Assembly: GCF_008085905.1 (NCBI RefSeq)
Contig: NZ_VSFF01000011.1
Coordinates: 248,001 to 312,000 of the forward strand
Direction: 5' to 3'
Origin: Actinomadura syzygii
GTDB lineage: Bacteria > Actinomycetota > Actinomycetes > Streptosporangiales > Streptosporangiaceae
DNA: 64,000 bases
How positions within the stretch are numbered: position 1 is the stretch's first letter; the number at the start of each line of letters is the position of its first letter. Positions 16,281-26,745 of this stretch are shown piece by piece. The notes under the pieces were generated by a model that was not told the origin of the DNA, searched no databases, and was given only the letters and a program-made list of their open reading frames with translations. Position numbers and translations under genes: made by a program.

Positions 16281-16319
16281 CGGACGCGACAGTGACGGAT
16301 GCGACAGTGGCGCGCGGGA
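16275..16319 (+). repeat. 15-nt tandem triplication over a stop codon
   Basis: Three imperfect 15-mers (CAGTGACGGACGCGA, CAGTGACGGATGCGA, CAGTGGCGCGCGGGA) begin at 16275, 16290 and 16305, and a fourth CAGT follows. The first contains the TGA stop of the preceding gene. Because the unit is five codons long, the second copy repeats the same CAG-TGA in frame, giving a tandem stop. Confidence 0.75.
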
Positions 16320-16377
16320 CAGTCATGAGGGGGCGCGCGGGCGTGTCACCTCTCGCCGGGCAGTAGTCTCCCCGGTC

Positions 16378-17466
16378 GTGGACCCCGACGAACCCCGCCG
16401 CGGCGGCGGCCCCCGGCGGACGCCGCCGTCGAGCCGCGCGGGCCGCGGCCGCCCCGCCGCCCGCCGGACGAGCGCGGGCGGTCCGCGCCGGACCGGCGCG
16501 TCCCGCCGCCCGGCGCCGCGTCCCGGCCGTCCCGTCCCGCCGCCGCGCCCGCCCTACGAGGACGAACCGCAGTACAACGAGCCGCAGTACGGCGAGCAGC
16601 ATTACGAGGGGCCGCCGCACGACGACGCCGTGGCCCCGCCTCCCGGCCCCGGCCGGAAGCCGAAGGGGCGCAAGCGGCGCGGCGCGAAACCGGCCGCCGC
16701 ACGGCGACCGCCCGGGAAGAGTGGGAAGGGCGGGTTCGGCCCGAAGCTGTACTTCGGCGCGGCGGCGGCGCTGGCCGTGCTCGTGCTGCTCGGCCTGGCC
16801 GCCGTCACGGTCCTGGACGGCGGCGCCGCCCACCCCCGCGACACCTCCGCCGCGAAGATCGGGAAGCCCGCCGGGAACGGCCTGTCGCCCGACTCCTACT
16901 CCAGCTCCCCGTCGTCCGCCGCGTACGCGGGCATCGTGTCGCGGAGCGCCGATCCGAAGCCGCTGACGATCGAGGAGGCGTTCCCGGCCTCGGCCGCGGC
17001 GCTGTCGGTCCCGGACGGCGACGTCAAGGTGAAGCTGCGCGCCAAGCGCCTGGACGCCGACTGCGCCGCCGCCGCGTGGGGCGCGACCGTGGTGGAGACG
17101 CTCGGCAAGGGCGGCTGCACGCAGGCGGCGCGCGGGATCTACGCGGGCCCGAAGGGCGGCTACGGCCTCGCCGTCGCGGTGTTCAACCTGGCCGGGTCGG
17201 CGGACGCGGACCGGTTCGTCGCGACGCTGGAGCACACGATCGGCGCGGGGTTCGTCCGGCCGCTGGAGGCGCCCGCGCCGCTGGACGGGTTCGGGCGCGG
17301 CTTCGGCATGGCCCGCGGGCTCGCCATGGGCCACTTCGCCGTGGTCACGTGGGCGCAGCGGCTGGACGGCACGGGCGACGAGAAGGACGCGGCGCTGCTG
17401 TCCCTCCTCATCGAGGGCGGCAAGGCCCCGGCGGTGCTCGGCCGTGCGGCGCGCACCACTCAGTAG
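16378..17466 (+). CDS. Membrane-anchored protein of unknown function (paralog 2)
   Basis: 362 residues: a long, Arg/Pro-rich, low-complexity cytoplasmic region (about 1-120) containing a DEPQYNEPQYGEQHYEG stretch, a single transmembrane helix (YFGAAAALAVLVLLGLAAVTVL, about 128-149), and an exported domain homologous to the preceding gene. Shared blocks include the Cys-paired DCAAAAWGATVVETLGKGGC and GFGMARGLAMGHFAVVTWAQR. The tandem arrangement suggests local duplication followed by gain of the cytoplasmic extension in this copy. The GTG at 16378 lies eight bases after TAGTCT. Function unknown; a signalling protein with variable cytoplasmic tails is one idea. Confidence 0.85.
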   Translation: MDPDEPRRGGGPRRTPPSSRAGRGRPAARRTSAGGPRRTGASRRPAPRPGRPVPPPRPPYEDEPQYNEPQYGEQHYEGPPHDDAVAPPPGPGRKPKGRKRRGAKPAAARRPPGKSGKGGFGPKLYFGAAAALAVLVLLGLAAVTVLDGGAAHPRDTSAAKIGKPAGNGLSPDSYSSSPSSAAYAGIVSRSADPKPLTIEEAFPASAAALSVPDGDVKVKLRAKRLDADCAAAAWGATVVETLGKGGCTQAARGIYAGPKGGYGLAVAVFNLAGSADADRFVATLEHTIGAGFVRPLEAPAPLDGFGRGFGMARGLAMGHFAVVTWAQRLDGTGDEKDAALLSLLIEGGKAPAVLGRAARTTQ

Positions 17467-17488
17467 CGACTTCCCGACGAGGGTCAAG

Positions 17489-17504
17489 GTTTCCGGCAAG
17501 TAAC
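17489..17504 (-). promoter_or_regulatory. GlnR-type box upstream of gltB
   Basis: Read on the minus strand, the 16-mer is GTTAC-TTGCCG-GAAAC, an exact match to the published actinomycete GlnR pattern GTnAC-n6-GAAAC. Only one a-b pair is visible. It lies about 90 nt upstream of the candidate gltB -10 hexamer. Regulation by GlnR is inferred from the motif and the nitrogen-assimilation role of the downstream genes. Confidence 0.5.
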
Positions 17505-17582
17505 GTAAAGAGGGCCATAAACCTCGGCTCCCGGTGATGATTTTCACCGAGGTCAGGGCACTTCCTTCCAAGATCGGACGGC

Positions 17583-17601
17583 TACGCTGGTCTAAACCAT
17601 T
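17583..17601 (+). promoter_or_regulatory. Candidate gltB -10 hexamer overlapped by a DasR dre-like site
   Basis: TACGCT (17583-17588) fits the actinomycete -10 pattern TANNNT. GCTGGTCTAAACCATT (17586-17601) matches the DasR operator consensus A(C/G)TGGTCTAGACCA(C/G)T at 13 of 16 positions. It overlaps the -10 and the predicted start of transcription (near 17595), a position suited to repression. A second, better match lies upstream of pyk (29100-29115). Confidence 0.45.
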
Positions 17602-17690
17602 GTGAGATGACCCGGGTCGATCTGCGCGGAGAAGTTTCGCGATCCGGTCAGGTCGGGCATGTTCCCGACAGTGATGTAATGTCATCTCAC
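17602..17690 (+). ncRNA. Candidate structured gltB leader (three-way junction)
   Basis: GTGAGATGAC (17602-17611) pairs perfectly with GTCATCTCAC (17681-17690) to close an 89-nt domain. Inside lie two hairpins: GATC-t-GCG (17619-17626) with CGC-GATC (17638-17644), and GTCGGG (17652-17657) with CCCGAC (17664-17669), loop CATGTT. Together they form a three-way junction of riboswitch-like size in the 5' leader of gltB, about 75 nt before the ATG. Another small hairpin (CACTG/CAGTG) follows. A competing 10-bp palindrome, GACCCGGGTC, at 17609-17618 and an extended -10-like TGATGTAATGT inside the domain leave a DNA-operator interpretation open. Confidence 0.4.
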
Positions 17691-17765
17691 CGCAGCAGGG
17701 CCAACGTCGTCCCGAGCCTGCACTGACACAGAAGCAGTGACGACACGACGACGACGGGAGGGTTG

Positions 17766-20700
17766 ATGGCTGCTGCTGCCCTCACACCTGCTGCCCGCAC
17801 TCCGGACGCGGTAGGCCGCGCGCGCCCCCAGGGCCTGTACGACCCCGCCAACGAGCACGACGCCTGCGGTGTCGGCATGGTCGCCGACATGCGCGGACGC
17901 AAGAGCCACGACATCGTGCAGAAGGCCCTGACGGTCCTGAAGAACCTCGACCACCGCGGGGCGGTCGGCGCCGAGCCCGACGACGGCGACGGCGTCGGCA
18001 TCCTCGTCCAGATCCCGGACGCCTTCTTCCGCGAGGTCTGCGACTTCCCGCTCCCCGAGCCCGGCGCGTACGCCGCGGGCATCGCGTTCCTTCCGTCCGA
18101 CGGCGACGAGCGCGCCGCCGTGACCGCGCACGTCGAGGCGCTCTGCGCGGACGAGGGCCTCACCGTCCTCGGCTGGCGCGAGCTGCCGCACGACCCGGGC
18201 TTCACCGGCCCCGCCGCGCGCCGCGTCATGCCGCACTTCGCGCAGCTGTTCGTCGCCCCGGCGGCGGGCGGCCCGCACGACGGCAGGACGGGCCTGGAGC
18301 TGGACCGTGCCGTGTTCTGCATGCGCGAACGCGCCGAGCAGGACGTCGCGGTCTACTTCCCGAGCCTGTCCAGCCGGACGATCGTCTACAAGGGGATGCT
18401 GACGACCCCGCAACTGGAGCCGTTCTTCCCCGACCTGTCCGACCGCCGGTTCAGCAGCGCGATCGCGCTCGTCCACTCGCGGTTCTCGACCAACACGTTC
18501 CCGGCCTGGGAGCTGGCCCACCCGTACCGGTTCATCGCGCACAACGGCGAGATCAACACGGTGAAGGGCAACCGGAACTGGATGCGGGCCCGCGAGGCGC
18601 TGCTGAAGTCCGACCTGATCCCGGGCGAGCTGTCCCGGATCTACCCGGTGATCGACATCGAGGCCAGCGACACCGCCTCGTTCGACGAGTGCCTGGAGCT
18701 GCTGCACCTCGGCGGCCGCTCGCTGCCGCACGCCGTGCTGATGATGATCCCGGAGGCGTGGGAGAACCACGCCGAGATGGACGCCGAGCGCCGCGCGTTC
18801 TACGAGTTCCACTCCACGCTCATGGAGGCGTGGGACGGCCCCGCCAGCGTCAGCTTCACCGACGGGACCGTCGTCGGCGCCGTCCTCGACCGGAACGGGC
18901 TGCGCCCCGGCCGGTACTGGGTGACCGCCGACGGCCTGGTGGTGCTCGCCAGCGAGGCGGGCGTGCTCGACATCCCGGCCGCGGACGTCGTCCGGAAGGG
19001 GCGGCTGCAGCCCGGCAAGATCTTCCTGGTGGACACGGCCGCCGGGCGGATCGTCGAGGACGACGAGGTCAAGGCCGAGCTGGCCGCCGAGCACCCGTAC
19101 GGCGAGTGGCTGCACGAGGGCCTCGTCCGGTTCGAGGAGCTGCCGCACCGCGAGCGGGAGATCCCGACCCACGAGACGCTGGTCCGGCGGCAGCAGACGT
19201 TCGGGTACACGCTCGAAGAGCAGCGGATCATCCTGTCGCCGATGGCGAAGAGCGGCGCGGAGCCGATCGGGTCGATGGGCACCGACACCCCGATCGCCGT
19301 CCTGTCGGAGCGGCCGCGGCTGCTGTTCGACTACTTCAAGCAACTGTTCGCGCAGGTCACGAACCCGCCGCTGGACGCGATCCGCGAGGAGCTCGTCACC
19401 TCGCTGCAGTCCACGCTCGGGCCCGAGGGCAACCTCCTGGAGCCGGGCCCCGACTCGTGCCGGCGGCTCGTCCTGCCGACCCCGATCCTGGACAACGACG
19501 AACTCTCCAAGATCATCCACATCGACGACGAGGGGTCGCTGCCGCACCTGCACGCGCACGTCGTCCACGGCCTGTACGAGGTCGCGGGCGGGGGAGCGGC
19601 GCTGGAGGCGCGGCTCGCGGAGATCAACGCCGAGGTGAGCCGGGCCATCGACGGCGGCGCGCGGATCATCGTGCTGTCCGACCGGGGCGCGGACGCCGCG
19701 CGGGCCGCGGTCCCGGCGCTGCTGCTGACCGGGTCCGTCCACCACCACCTGATCCGGGAGAAGACCCGGACGCGGGTCGGGCTCGTGATCGAGACCGGCG
19801 AGGCCCGCGAGTGCCACCACATGGCGCTGCTCATCGGGTACGGCGCGTCCGCGATCAACCCCTACCTCGCGATCGAGACCGTCGAGGACCTCGTCCGCGG
19901 CGGCGTGATCGAGGGCGTGGACGCCGCCGCGGCCGTACGGAACCTCGTCAAGGCGTACGGCAAGGGCGTCCTGAAGGTCATGTCGAAGATGGGCGTGTCG
20001 ACGGTCGCGTCCTACACCGGCGCGCAGATCTTCGAGGCGATCGGGCTCGGCGCGGACGTCGTGGACCGCTGCTTCACCGGCACCACGTCCCGGCTCGGCG
20101 GCGTCGGCTTCGACGTGCTGGCCCGCGAGGTCGCCCGCCGGCACGCGCACGCCTACCCGCCCGGCGGCAACGACCTCGCCCACCGGACCCTCCAGGTCGG
20201 CGGCGAGTACCAGTGGCGCCGCGAGGGCGAGCCGCACCTGTTCGACCCGGAGACGGTGTTCAAGCTCCAGCACGCCACCCGCACCCGCCGCTACGAGATC
20301 TTCAAGGAGTACACGGCGCGGGTCGACTCGCAGGCCGAGCGGCTGATGACCCTGCGCGGCCTGTTCCGGCTCCGCGACGGCGAGCGGCGGCCCGTCCCGA
20401 TCGACGAGGTCGAGCCGGTGTCGGAGATCGTCAAGCGGTTCTCCACCGGCGCGATGTCCTACGGCTCCATCTCCGCCGAGGCGCACGAGACCCTCGCGAT
20501 CGCGATGAACCGGCTCGGCGCCAAGTCCAACACCGGCGAGGGCGGCGAGGACCCGATCCGCTTCGCCCCGGACCCGAACGGCGACCTGCGGCGCAGCGCG
20601 ATCAAGCAGGTGGCGTCCGGACGGTTCGGCGTGACGTCGGAGTACCTCACCAACTCCGACGACATCCAGATCAAGATGGCGCAGGGCGCGAAGCCCGGCG

Positions 20701-22346
20701 AAGGCGGCCAGCTGCCCGGCCACAAGGTGTACCCGTGGATCGCCAAGACCCGGCACTCCACGCCCGGCGTCGGCCTCATCTCGCCGCCGCCGCACCACGA
20801 CATCTACTCCATCGAGGACCTCGCGCAGCTCATCCACGACCTGAAGAACGCCAACCCGGCGGCGCGGGTGCACGTCAAGCTCGTCGCCGAGGTCGGCGTC
20901 GGGACGGTCGCGGCCGGCGTGTCCAAGGCGCACGCCGACGTCGTGCTGATCTCCGGCCACGACGGCGGGACCGGCGCGTCCCCGCTGACCTCGCTGAAGC
21001 ACGCGGGCGCGCCGTGGGAGCTCGGCCTCGCCGAGACGCAGCAGACGCTGCTGCTCAACGGGCTGCGCGACCGGATCGTCGTGCAGACCGACGGGCAGAT
21101 GAAGACCGGCCGGGACGTCGTCGTCGCCGCGCTGCTCGGCGCGGAGGAGTACGGCTTCGCGACCGCGCCGCTCGTCGTGTCGGGCTGCGTGATGATGCGG
21201 GTCTGCCACCTCGACACCTGCCCCGTCGGCGTCGCCACCCAGAACCCGGTCCTGCGGGAGCGGTTCGCCGGGAAGCCCGAGTTCGTCGTGAACTTCTTCG
21301 AGTTCATCGCCGAGGAGGTCCGCGAGCACCTCGCGGCCCTCGGGTTCCGGTCGCTGGACGAGGCGATCGGCCACGTCGAGATGATCGACGCGCGGCGGGC
21401 CGTCGAGCACTGGAAGGCCGCCGGGCTCGACCTCACGCCGGTCCTGCACCGGCCGGACGTCCCGGACGGCGCGGCGCTGCGCCGGACCACCGTCCAGGAC
21501 CACGGGCTGGAGAAGGCCCTCGACAACACGCTGATCCAGCTCTCCGAGGGAGCGGTCTCCTTCGGGGACGCGGTCACGCTGGAGCTGCCGATCCGCAACG
21601 TCAACCGGACGGTCGGCACCATGCTCGGCCACGAGGTCACCAAGCGGCACGGCGGGAACGGCCTGCCGGACGACACCATCGACGTGACCTTCACCGGCTC
21701 GGCGGGGAACTCGTTCGGCGCGTTCGTCCCGCGCGGCGTCACGCTGCGGCTGGTCGGCGACGCCAACGACTACGTCGGCAAGGGCCTGTCCGGCGGGCGG
21801 CTGACGCTGCGTCCGCCGGCCGACGCCGGGTTCGCCGCCGAGGAGCAGATCATCGGCGGCAACGTGATCCTCTACGGGGCCACGTCCGGCGAGCTGTTCG
21901 CGCGCGGCGTCGTGGGCGAGCGGTTCTGCGTCCGCAACTCCGGTGCGACCGCCGTGGTGGAGGGCGTCGGCGACCACGCCTGCGAGTACATGACCGGCGG
22001 CCGCGCGGTCGTCCTCGGCCGGACCGGGCGCAACCTCGCGGCCGGGATGTCCGGCGGCATCGCCTACGTCCTCGACCTGGTGCCCGAGCGGGTCAACGGC
22101 GAGATGGTGACCCTGGAGCCGCTCGACGACGCCGACCTGGAGTTCGTCCGGACGCTCGTCGGCCGGCACCACGCCGAGACCGGCTCGGCGGTCGCCCGCC
22201 GCCTGCTGGACGACTGGGACGCCGCCGCGGCCCGCTTCACCAAGATCATGCCGCGGGACTACCGGCGCGTCCTCGACGCCATGGCGCGGGCCGAGGCCGA
22301 GGGACGCGACGTCGACGAGGCCGTCATGGCCGCCGCGCAGAGCTGA
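17766..22346 (+). CDS. gltB: Glutamate synthase (NADPH) large subunit
   Basis: 1,526 residues. The catalytic N-terminal Cys of the amidotransferase domain is in [12 protein letters not shown] (Cys34), so a propeptide of about 33 residues must be removed. It hydrolyses glutamine and channels ammonia to the FMN/3Fe-4S synthase domain, where 2-oxoglutarate becomes glutamate. Visible landmarks: the GATase region [28 protein letters not shown], the synthase region [26 protein letters not shown], a Cys cluster [22 protein letters not shown] for the 3Fe-4S centre, and a C-terminal GXGXG beta-helix. The ATG at 17766 follows GGGAGGG; a TTG directly before it is less likely. gltD follows after 18 nt. 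Confidence 0.98.
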   Translation: MAAAALTPAARTPDAVGRARPQGLYDPANEHDACGVGMVADMRGRKSHDIVQKALTVLKNLDHRGAVGAEPDDGDGVGILVQIPDAFFREVCDFPLPEPGAYAAGIAFLPSDGDERAAVTAHVEALCADEGLTVLGWRELPHDPGFTGPAARRVMPHFAQLFVAPAAGGPHDGRTGLELDRAVFCMRERAEQDVAVYFPSLSSRTIVYKGMLTTPQLEPFFPDLSDRRFSSAIALVHSRFSTNTFPAWELAHPYRFIAHNGEINTVKGNRNWMRAREALLKSDLIPGELSRIYPVIDIEASDTASFDECLELLHLGGRSLPHAVLMMIPEAWENHAEMDAERRAFYEFHSTLMEAWDGPASVSFTDGTVVGAVLDRNGLRPGRYWVTADGLVVLASEAGVLDIPAADVVRKGRLQPGKIFLVDTAAGRIVEDDEVKAELAAEHPYGEWLHEGLVRFEELPHREREIPTHETLVRRQQTFGYTLEEQRIILSPMAKSGAEPIGSMGTDTPIAVLSERPRLLFDYFKQLFAQVTNPPLDAIREELVTSLQSTLGPEGNLLEPGPDSCRRLVLPTPILDNDELSKIIHIDDEGSLPHLHAHVVHGLYEVAGGGAALEARLAEINAEVSRAIDGGARIIVLSDRGADAARAAVPALLLTGSVHHHLIREKTRTRVGLVIETGEARECHHMALLIGYGASAINPYLAIETVEDLVRGGVIEGVDAAAAVRNLVKAYGKGVLKVMSKMGVSTVASYTGAQIFEAIGLGADVVDRCFTGTTSRLGGVGFDVLAREVARRHAHAYPPGGNDLAHRTLQVGGEYQWRREGEPHLFDPETVFKLQHATRTRRYEIFKEYTARVDSQAERLMTLRGLFRLRDGERRPVPIDEVEPVSEIVKRFSTGAMSYGSISAEAHETLAIAMNRLGAKSNTGEGGEDPIRFAPDPNGDLRRSAIKQVASGRFGVTSEYLTNSDDIQIKMAQGAKPGEGGQLPGHKVYPWIAKTRHSTPGVGLISPPPHHDIYSIEDLAQLIHDLKNANPAARVHVKLVAEVGVGTVAAGVSKAHADVVLISGHDGGTGASPLTSLKHAGAPWELGLAETQQTLLLNGLRDRIVVQTDGQMKTGRDVVVAALLGAEEYGFATAPLVVSGCVMMRVCHLDTCPVGVATQNPVLRERFAGKPEFVVNFFEFIAEEVREHLAALGFRSLDEAIGHVEMIDARRAVEHWKAAGLDLTPVLHRPDVPDGAALRRTTVQDHGLEKALDNTLIQLSEGAVSFGDAVTLELPIRNVNRTVGTMLGHEVTKRHGGNGLPDDTIDVTFTGSAGNSFGAFVPRGVTLRLVGDANDYVGKGLSGGRLTLRPPADAGFAAEEQIIGGNVILYGATSGELFARGVVGERFCVRNSGATAVVEGVGDHACEYMTGGRAVVLGRTGRNLAAGMSGGIAYVLDLVPERVNGEMVTLEPLDDADLEFVRTLVGRHHAETGSAVARRLLDDWDAAAARFTKIMPRDYRRVLDAMARAEAEGRDVDEAVMAAAQS

Positions 22347-22364
22347 GAGGGGGACTTCCCGAAC

Positions 22365-23824
<1,460 letters not shown>

Positions 23825-23825
<1 letters not shown>

Positions 23826-24016
23826 CCCAGGGGGGCGACCCCCTGGAACCCCCGTTGCTCGCGAGGGGCCGTGTTTGCCCAGGGGGGCGACCCCCTGGAA
23901 CCCCCGTCACTCGCGAGGGTCCGTTTCCCGAGTCCGCGTTCGCGGCTCGGGAAACGGCCCCTCGCTCGGCGGTTCGTGCGGCCTCCGGCGCTGGGGCGCC
24001 TCCGGCCGCACGAACC
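23825..24016 (+). repeat. Structured intergenic repeat element, copy B (with duplicated first hairpin)
   Basis: Hairpin I occurs twice with a 52-nt period: CCAGGGGG-GCGA-CCCCCTGG at 23827-23846 and 23879-23898. Hairpin II pairs CCGTTTCCCGAG (23921-23932) with CTCGGGAAACGG (23946-23957) around the same CCGCG-TT-CGCGG core as copy A. Hairpin III pairs GGTTCGTGCGGCC (23971-23983) with GGCCGCACGAACC (24004-24016). Stem bases differ from copy A with both sides changed together. It begins at the gltD stop codon and could serve as its terminator. Confidence 0.85.
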
Positions 24017-24079
24017 GTGGCCCCGGGTCAGGTTCGATGCCAGGGTCCTTTCGTCGGTGCCATGTGTCAGCATCGGGGG

Positions 24080-24499
24080 ATGGGAAGCGGGGTGTCGGTG
24101 CAGGACACCGAGGTGCTGCGGCGGATGCGGGTGGCGCGGGACGCCATGGACCGCGACTGGGGCGAGCCGCTGGACGTGGCCGCCGTCGCCGCCCGCGCGG
24201 GCTACTCGCCGTACCATTTCGTCCGGCTGTTCGGGGAGGTGTACGGGGAGACGCCCGGACGGTACCTCGCGCGGCGGCGCATCGAGCGCGCCCAGGACCT
24301 GCTGCGCACCGCGAACCTCACCGTCACCGAGATCTGCATGCTGGTCGGCTTCACGAGCCTCGGCACGTTCTGCACGCGGTTCAAGCGGCAGGTGGGCATG
24401 ACGCCGACCGAGTTCCGCAGGCGCGCCCGGTCCGGTGGCGCGTCGGCCATTCCGGGCTGCTTCGTGCTGCTCTGGGCCGGTGGCTTCAGCGGGGAGTGA
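24080..24499 (+). CDS. AraC-family transcriptional regulator (DNA-binding domain only)
   Basis: A short, 139-residue AraC-type protein consisting almost only of the two helix-turn-helix motifs: EPLDVAAVAARAGYSPYHFVRLF (first) and LTVTEICMLVGFTSLGTFCTRFKRQVGMTPTEFRRR (second). No ligand-binding domain is present. Such short AraC proteins are often encoded just before a VOC-family protein, as here (88 nt downstream), and probably control it. The ATG at 24080 follows CGGGGG; an in-frame ATG at 24062 is an alternative. The C-terminus ends in a hydrophobic GCFVLLWAGGFSGE tail. Confidence 0.92.
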   Translation: MGSGVSVQDTEVLRRMRVARDAMDRDWGEPLDVAAVAARAGYSPYHFVRLFGEVYGETPGRYLARRRIERAQDLLRTANLTVTEICMLVGFTSLGTFCTRFKRQVGMTPTEFRRRARSGGASAIPGCFVLLWAGGFSGE

Positions 24500-24587
24500 C
24501 CGCTTCGCAATTATCGAGAAGCCCGCAGGTCCGGGGGCCTCCTAGCGTGGAAGCGGTTCGCAGACGCATCGACTGGGAGGCGCTGAA

Positions 24588-25040
24588 ATGATCACGAGAC
24601 TGGGGCTCGCCACCGTGTGGGTCCTCGACCAGGACTCGGCCATCGAGTTCTTCACCGGGAAGCTCGGCCTGGAGCTGCGCGACGACATGACGCTCGGCGA
24701 GGGCGGCATGCGCTGGGTCACCGTCGGCGCGAAGGACCAGCCGGAGCTGAGCCTCGCGCTCATGGTCCCCGGCCCGCCGACCATGGACCCCGAGTCCGCC
24801 GAGCGGATGCGGGCGCTCATCGCGAAGGGCGTCCTCGGCGCCGGGGCGTTCAACACCGACGACTGCCAGGCCGACTACGAGCGGCTCTCCGCCGCGGGCG
24901 TCGAGTTCGTCCAGAAGCCGGAGAAGCGGCCCTACGGCGTCGAGGCCGTGTTCCGCGACGACTCGGGCTGCTGGTACAGCCTCACGCAGCCGTTCGAGGA
25001 ACTGGACGAGAGCCTCGGCTGGGACCACTGCTCGGCCTGA
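24588..25040 (+). CDS. VOC (glyoxalase/bleomycin-resistance) family protein
   Basis: A 150-residue single-chain VOC protein with two beta-alpha-beta-beta-beta units: TRLGLATVWVLDQDSAIEFFTGKLGLELRDD (about 2-33) and the second unit ending in AVFRDDSGCWYSLTQPF (about 115-132). The metal positions seem incomplete (no clear His at the first strand), so it may be a binding protein rather than a lyase or dioxygenase. The ATG has a GGGAGG site; a TAGCGT near 24543 may be its -10. Likely regulated by the AraC-type protein upstream. It ends 7 nt from the stop of the converging decarboxylase gene. Confidence 0.92.
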   Translation: MITRLGLATVWVLDQDSAIEFFTGKLGLELRDDMTLGEGGMRWVTVGAKDQPELSLALMVPGPPTMDPESAERMRALIAKGVLGAGAFNTDDCQADYERLSAAGVEFVQKPEKRPYGVEAVFRDDSGCWYSLTQPFEELDESLGWDHCSA

Positions 25041-25047
25041 CGGCTGC

Positions 25048-26475
25048 TCAGCCGCGGACGCCGGGGGCCAGTTCGTGCAGGACGTCCACGAGGAGTTCCA
25101 CGTCGGCCTTCGTCGTCCGCCAGTTCACCAGGGCGGGGCGGAACACCGTCATGCCCCGGTAGGTGCTGGTGCCCGCGAACACGCGGCCGTCCGCGATCAG
25201 CGCCTCGCCGAGGCGCGCGTTCAGGTCGTCGAGACGGCTCTCCGAAACGCCCTCCGGGCGGTAACGGAAGCACACGATGCAGAGCTGGACCGGCGCGAGC
25301 AGCTCCAGGTCCGGGGACGCCTCGACCAGCTCGCCCAGGTGCCGCGCGACGTCGAGGTGCCGCTCGACCATCTCGCGGTAGCCGTCCCGCCCGTAGGCGC
25401 GGAGCGTCGCCCAGATCGGCAGCGCCCGCGCCCGCCGGGACGACTCCGGGCCGAGCATGTTGTAGTTGATCCGCTCGTCGTCCTCGTCCGGCAGGTACGC
25501 CGCGCCCCACGCGCCGAACGAGCGGCTCAGCAGCGACCGGTCGCGGACGAACGAGAACCCGCTCTCGTAGGGGACGTTCAGCCACTTGTGCCCGTCCGCC
25601 GTCACCGAATCGGCACGTTCCACACCGCGTGCCAGGTGCTCGGTGCGCGGCGACAGCGCGGCGAACATCCCGAACGCGCCGTCCACGTGCAGCCAGGCGC
25701 CGTGCCGTTCGGCGAGGTCGGCGAGGTCGTCGATCGGGTCGGAGTCGCCGGTGTTCACCTCGCCCAGGTTCGCCACGATCACCGCGTGGCCGTCCACGCG
25801 GGACAGGGCCGCGTCCATCGCGTCGAGGTCGACGCGGCCCGCGTCGTCGCGCGCGAACGTGCGGAGCGTGTCGCGTCCGCAGCCGAGGATCTGCAGCGCC
25901 TTCCGGGTGCTGACGTGCACCAGCCCGCTGCTGAACACCGGCATCTGCGGCAGGCCCGCGAGGCCGCGGGACGTGACGTCCACGCCGTAGCCGTCCGCCC
26001 ACCAGTACCGGGCGCAGGCGAGGCCCGCCACGTGCGCGAGCGTCGCGCTCGGCGTGAGCACGCCGCCGAACTCGGCGGGCAGCCCGAACAGCTCCTTCAG
26101 CCAGCGCAGCGCGACGGTCTCCGCGCGGGCCGCGAACGGCGACAGCACCCACAGGCCCGCGCCCTGGTCGAGCAGCGACGTCGTCCAGTCGCCCGCCATC
26201 GCCGCCGGCGTCGACCCGCCCACCACGAAGTGGAAGCAGCGCGGCCCGGACGAGTGCGTCGCCGCGGCCGTCCCGACGCGCAGCAGCCGCTCCACCGCGG
26301 CGACGGACCCGTCGCCCTCGGCGGGAAGGGGGCCGTCCAACTCGTCGAGCAGCGCGTCCCGCGACGGGTCGTGGACCGGACGCTCGGCCAGCCCGCCGAG
26401 ATACGGCGCCGCCGCCCCCGCCACCAGCGCGAGCGGGTCGCCCGCGACGTCACGTTCGTCCAGTGGATCACTCAT
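25048..26475 (-). CDS. Pyridoxal-phosphate-dependent decarboxylase (group II amino-acid decarboxylase family)
   Basis: A 475-residue fold-type I PLP enzyme of the aromatic-L-amino-acid/glutamate decarboxylase superfamily. Features: FVVGGSTPAAMAGDW, TPSATLAHVAGLACARYWW, the cofactor-ring Asp/Ala region in HVDGAFGMFAALS, and the PLP Lys in DSVTADGHKWLNVPYESGF. The substrate is not predictable: aromatic amino acids, diaminobutyrate or others are possible. The ATG at 26475 gives a normal N-terminus; longer upstream frames are implausible. A 6-bp inverted repeat, GACCAC-AAAC-GTGGTC (26487-26502), sits directly upstream and could be an operator. It converges on the VOC gene. Confidence 0.92.
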   Translation of the reverse strand: MSDPLDERDVAGDPLALVAGAAAPYLGGLAERPVHDPSRDALLDELDGPLPAEGDGSVAAVERLLRVGTAAATHSSGPRCFHFVVGGSTPAAMAGDWTTSLLDQGAGLWVLSPFAARAETVALRWLKELFGLPAEFGGVLTPSATLAHVAGLACARYWWADGYGVDVTSRGLAGLPQMPVFSSGLVHVSTRKALQILGCGRDTLRTFARDDAGRVDLDAMDAALSRVDGHAVIVANLGEVNTGDSDPIDDLADLAERHGAWLHVDGAFGMFAALSPRTEHLARGVERADSVTADGHKWLNVPYESGFSFVRDRSLLSRSFGAWGAAYLPDEDDERINYNMLGPESSRRARALPIWATLRAYGRDGYREMVERHLDVARHLGELVEASPDLELLAPVQLCIVCFRYRPEGVSESRLDDLNARLGEALIADGRVFAGTSTYRGMTVFRPALVNWRTTKADVELLVDVLHELAPGVRG

Positions 26476-26745
26476 GCCGGACAGCAGACCACAAACGTGG
26501 TCCGTCCGGAAAACGGCCGTCCGGCAGGGGGCGGACGAACCGATCGTCGTCACGCTTCGCATACCGTCTGCCACTTGTGCACTTCCGGCCCGTCGGCTAC
26601 CGTCCCGCCAAGGTCCGCGACGCGGCCGCGGTACGGCCCGAGCCCGTCCGAGCGGTGGCGGACCACCCGCTCCCGCACCCCGCACGCGGGACATCGAGGG
26701 CCCGGCCACTCACCGCTGGGGTGGTCGGGCCCACCGCGTCATCCG
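26476..26745. other. Intergenic region with hairpins, no convincing gene
   Basis: It contains a dyad GACCAC-AAAC-GTGGTC (26487-26502) near the decarboxylase start, and a 12-bp stem with one G-U pair: GGGCCCGGCCAC (26698-26709) with GTGGTCGGGCCC (26721-26732). The latter looks like a terminator, yet no gene on either strand ends here. Reading frames through it have no coding character. Confidence 0.5.
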
